Origin: Corallococcus caeni
GTDB taxonomy: Bacteria; Myxococcota; Myxococcia; Myxococcales; Myxococcaceae
Reading direction: 5' to 3'
DNA length: 64,000 bases
Assembly: GCF_036245865.1 (NCBI RefSeq)
Contig: NZ_BTTW01000007.1
Span: 1-64,000, forward strand
Shown here: in pieces, positions 61,719 to 64,000 of the stretch
How positions within the stretch are numbered: position 1 is the first letter of the stretch
Layout of the letters: each line of letters starts with the position of its first letter
Translations under genes and position numbers: made by a program
The notes under the pieces: generated by a model
Told to the model about the DNA's origin: nothing
Databases searched by the model: none
What the model saw: only the letters and a program-made list of their open reading frames with translations

Positions 61719-64000
61719 GTGTCCGACCTCCGCCACACGCTGCTCTTCGTCGATGACGAGGCCGACGTCCTGGACATCCTCAGCCGGATGTTCCAGCGAC
61801 GCTACCGCGTCCTCACCGCTCCCCACGGCAAGGCAGCCCTGGAAATCCTGCGTACCGAGTCCGTGGACGTCCTCGTCACGGACCAGCGCATGCCAGAGAT
61901 GACCGGCATCGACCTGGTCAACGCCGCCCGCGCGGAAGGGATGGACGTCACCACGCTGCTGCTGACGGCCTACACGGACCCGCAGGACATCATCGCGGCC
62001 ATCAACCAGGGGCAGGTGTACCGCTACGTCACCAAGCCCTGGGACGTGAACGACCTGCTCATCACCGTGAAGAACGCGGTGGAGTTCGCTCAGCTCAAGA
62101 AGGACAAGGAGAAGCTCATCCGCCAGCTGCACCAGCGGGTGGAGGCCCTCTTCGTCCTCTACGAGGTCAGCCGCGCCAGCGCGAACGACCCGGCCAGCTA
62201 CGACGCCATCATCGACCGCGTGCTCACCGCCGTGGCCCGCGTGCTGCCGTACGACTGCGGCGCGGCCCTCATCGCGCCGGACGGCCAGCGCGGCGCCACG
62301 CTGCGCCTGCGCTGCGTGGGCAACGTGGGGGAAGAGGCGCTCCTGGGCGTCAAGGAGTCCATGCTCGGCGCGTACCGCAAGAGCAGCGGCCTGACGCTGC
62401 CGGAGGACCGGGTCATCACCCGCGTCACCGGCACCACCACGAAGGACTCCGCGTCCCCCGTCGTCTACCCCAACCAGCTCACGGTGAACCTCACCGCCGC
62501 GGGCAAGCCCGTGGGCATGCTGTCGCTGTTCTCGCACCGCGCGGACGCGTTCACGGAGGACGACGGGCTGCTCCTGGACGTGCTCGCCAACCAGACGGCG
62601 GACGCCATCCAGTCGCTGCGGAGCGCGGAGGAAGAGGCCCGCCACCGCATGGAGCGCATGGTCGCGTCCATGGCGGACGGCGTGGTGCTCACCGACGAGA
62701 AGAACGACATCGTGGTGATGAACCCCGCGGCCCGCCGCATCCTGCGCGCGGGGGAGGAGGGACAGGTCCCCTCCAACCGCCTCCTGGAGGAGCGCCTGGG
62801 CTTCCAGCCGTTCCAGCTGGTGCGCAACCTGGAGTACAGCGGACACCAGGTGCTGCGCGAGGACGTGAAGCTCTTCGAGCGCACCGTGCAGACCACCGTG
62901 ACGCCCGTCAACGACGCGCGCGGCACCCTGCGCGGCGTGTGCGTGGTGCTGCGCGACATCACCGACCAGAAGCGGCTGGAGGAGCGCAAGGACACGTTCG
63001 TGTCCATGGTGAGCCACGAGCTGCGCACGCCTCTCACCTCCATCACCGGCGCGCTGGACCTGGTGCTCAACCGGATGGCGGGGGACATCAACGAGCGGCA
63101 GCACCGCTACCTGTCGCTGGCCAAGGACTCCGCGGAGAAGCTCAACAGCATCGTGGACGACCTGCTGGACCTGTCGAAGTACGCGCAGGGCCGGCTGAAG
63201 ATGAGCTTCGAGCGCATCTACCTGGAGGAGCTGGTCCAGCGCGTGGTGGAGAAGTACGGGCCCGCCTTCGCGGAGAAGCGCATCCGCGTCGTGCCGCTGC
63301 TGCCGCAGCACCCGCTGCGCGCCATGGTGGACCCCAACCGCGTGAACCAGGTGCTCAACAACCTGCTCAACAACGCGGTGAAGTTCACGCCGGAGGGCGG
63401 CGAGGTGCGCGTGGAGCTGCGCGCCACGTCCAGCCTGCCCGGCTACGTGGTGCTCTCCTGCTGGAACAGCGGCGACCCCATCCCTGAAGAGAGCCTGGAG
63501 CGCATCTTCGACCGCTTCGAGCAGGCCCGCACCCAGGCGAACCGCACCGTGCGCGGCACCGGCCTGGGCCTGCCCATCTGCCGCAACATCGTGGAGGCCC
63601 ACGGCGGCCGCATCTGGTCCGAGCCCTCCCACGACGGCGTGCGCTTCATCGCCGTGCTGCCCACCGAGCCGCCCCCGGACATGCTGTCGCAGGCGGCCGT
63701 GGACACGCTCCTGCCGTCGCCGCAGCCCATCCGCGCGGACTCGCGCGGCAAGGTGCTCATCATCGAGGGCGAGCCCGAGGTGGGCCACATCATGAAGGCC
63801 CTGCTGGGCGCCCGGGGCTACCGGGTACGCCTGGCGGGCTCCGCGGAGGAGGGGCTCTCCGCCGCTCGCAACCTGCACCCGGACGTGGTGCTGGTGTCGG
63901 TGCGGCTGCCGGACGTGGACGGCCTGCGGCTGGCCGAAATCCTGCGGCATGATCCGGAGACGCGCCGCGCGCCGCTGCTGCTCACCTCCGCGTTCGACGA
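61719..64000 (+). CDS. REC-GAF-PAS-histidine kinase-REC hybrid (3' end beyond window)
   Basis: At least 760 residues from GTG at 61719, open to the right edge. Residues 1-125 are a receiver (LLFVDDEAD, acceptor Asp in LVTDQRMPEMTG, Lys in VTKPWD). A GAF-like domain (about 150-300), a PAS domain (about 310-425, MVASMADGVVLTDEKND) and a kinase core follow: H-box SHELRTPLTSITG near 430, NLLNNAVKFTPEGG, CWNSGDPIPEE and GTGLGLPICR. A second receiver starts near 680 (VLIIEGEPEVG) and has SVRLPD where the acceptor Asp is expected, so that domain is probably not phosphorylated. No membrane segments. Divergent from lexA. Confidence 0.93.
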   Translation, partial: MSDLRHTLLFVDDEADVLDILSRMFQRRYRVLTAPHGKAALEILRTESVDVLVTDQRMPEMTGIDLVNAARAEGMDVTTLLLTAYTDPQDIIAAINQGQVYRYVTKPWDVNDLLITVKNAVEFAQLKKDKEKLIRQLHQRVEALFVLYEVSRASANDPASYDAIIDRVLTAVARVLPYDCGAALIAPDGQRGATLRLRCVGNVGEEALLGVKESMLGAYRKSSGLTLPEDRVITRVTGTTTKDSASPVVYPNQLTVNLTAAGKPVGMLSLFSHRADAFTEDDGLLLDVLANQTADAIQSLRSAEEEARHRMERMVASMADGVVLTDEKNDIVVMNPAARRILRAGEEGQVPSNRLLEERLGFQPFQLVRNLEYSGHQVLREDVKLFERTVQTTVTPVNDARGTLRGVCVVLRDITDQKRLEERKDTFVSMVSHELRTPLTSITGALDLVLNRMAGDINERQHRYLSLAKDSAEKLNSIVDDLLDLSKYAQGRLKMSFERIYLEELVQRVVEKYGPAFAEKRIRVVPLLPQHPLRAMVDPNRVNQVLNNLLNNAVKFTPEGGEVRVELRATSSLPGYVVLSCWNSGDPIPEESLERIFDRFEQARTQANRTVRGTGLGLPICRNIVEAHGGRIWSEPSHDGVRFIAVLPTEPPPDMLSQAAVDTLLPSPQPIRADSRGKVLIIEGEPEVGHIMKALLGARGYRVRLAGSAEEGLSAARNLHPDVVLVSVRLPDVDGLRLAEILRHDPETRRAPLLLTSAFD

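Noticed and set aside
60759..63950. Minus-strand open frame of 1063 codons opposite the hybrid kinase
   Set aside because: Antisense frame with Val/His/Gln-rich content; the plus-strand frame has all kinase motifs.

Overview
The window is high-GC (about 70 percent) DNA from a myxobacterium of the Myxococcus/Corallococcus type. The signs are several hybrid two-component proteins, a histone H1-like Lys/Ala tail, an orphan CIRCE-controlled groEL next to an encapsulin-cargo ferritin ending in the myxobacterial targeting peptide LTVGSLRK, and a lexA promoter carrying a Myxococcus-type LexA box. Species was not determined.

Region 1 (1-8977) is the start of a lipopeptide-type cluster on the minus strand: an ABC exporter, a cytochrome P450, and a fatty acyl-AMP ligase-carrier-condensation-adenylation NRPS that runs off the left edge. 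An AlkZ/YcaQ-type DNA glycosylase is transcribed divergently from it.

Region 2 (9029-23937) is a compact minus-strand array under a small regulator made of two LuxR-type HTH domains. In order of transcription: a phytanoyl-CoA-type dioxygenase, a small unknown protein, a collagen-like Gly-rich protein, a possible ABBA-fold prenyltransferase-like protein, a 2694-aa RHS/SpvB/TcB-like protein, a stand-alone DxDD class II cyclase-like protein, an acyltransferase-like protein with Cys in place of the nucleophile Ser, and a P450 lacking the ExxR Glu. The last four overlap by 4 bp. I know of no described system with this composition; it is the main candidate for something new.

Region 3 (24301-55619) is mostly core genome: tRNA-Sec; a methyltransferase; a TPR-zincin protein; a lone receiver; groEL with CIRCE; a hybrid kinase; an EncC-like encapsulin cargo; a response regulator-GGDEF protein; a double CheW-like protein with a receiver carrying a proline-rich repeat linker; valS with a long H1-like extension; nadC; a phosphatase; a thioesterase; glpX; a SRPBCC protein; an ADP-ribosylglycohydrolase; eno-surE-LysM/M23; a CHRD protein; a LysR regulator; a PanE-family reductase; an acyl-CoA ligase; an SDR; and two envelope proteins.

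Region 4 (about 55620-60190) is a low-GC island holding one large LRR-Roc-COR-TIR protein with an intact P-loop and TIR glutamate, followed by two decayed tandem copies of a MXAN_0049-type (Imm11/DUF1629) immunity gene. This looks like an acquired defence or conflict locus. The window then returns to core sequence: a lipoprotein, lexA with a LexA box, and a REC-GAF-PAS-kinase-REC hybrid that runs off the right edge.
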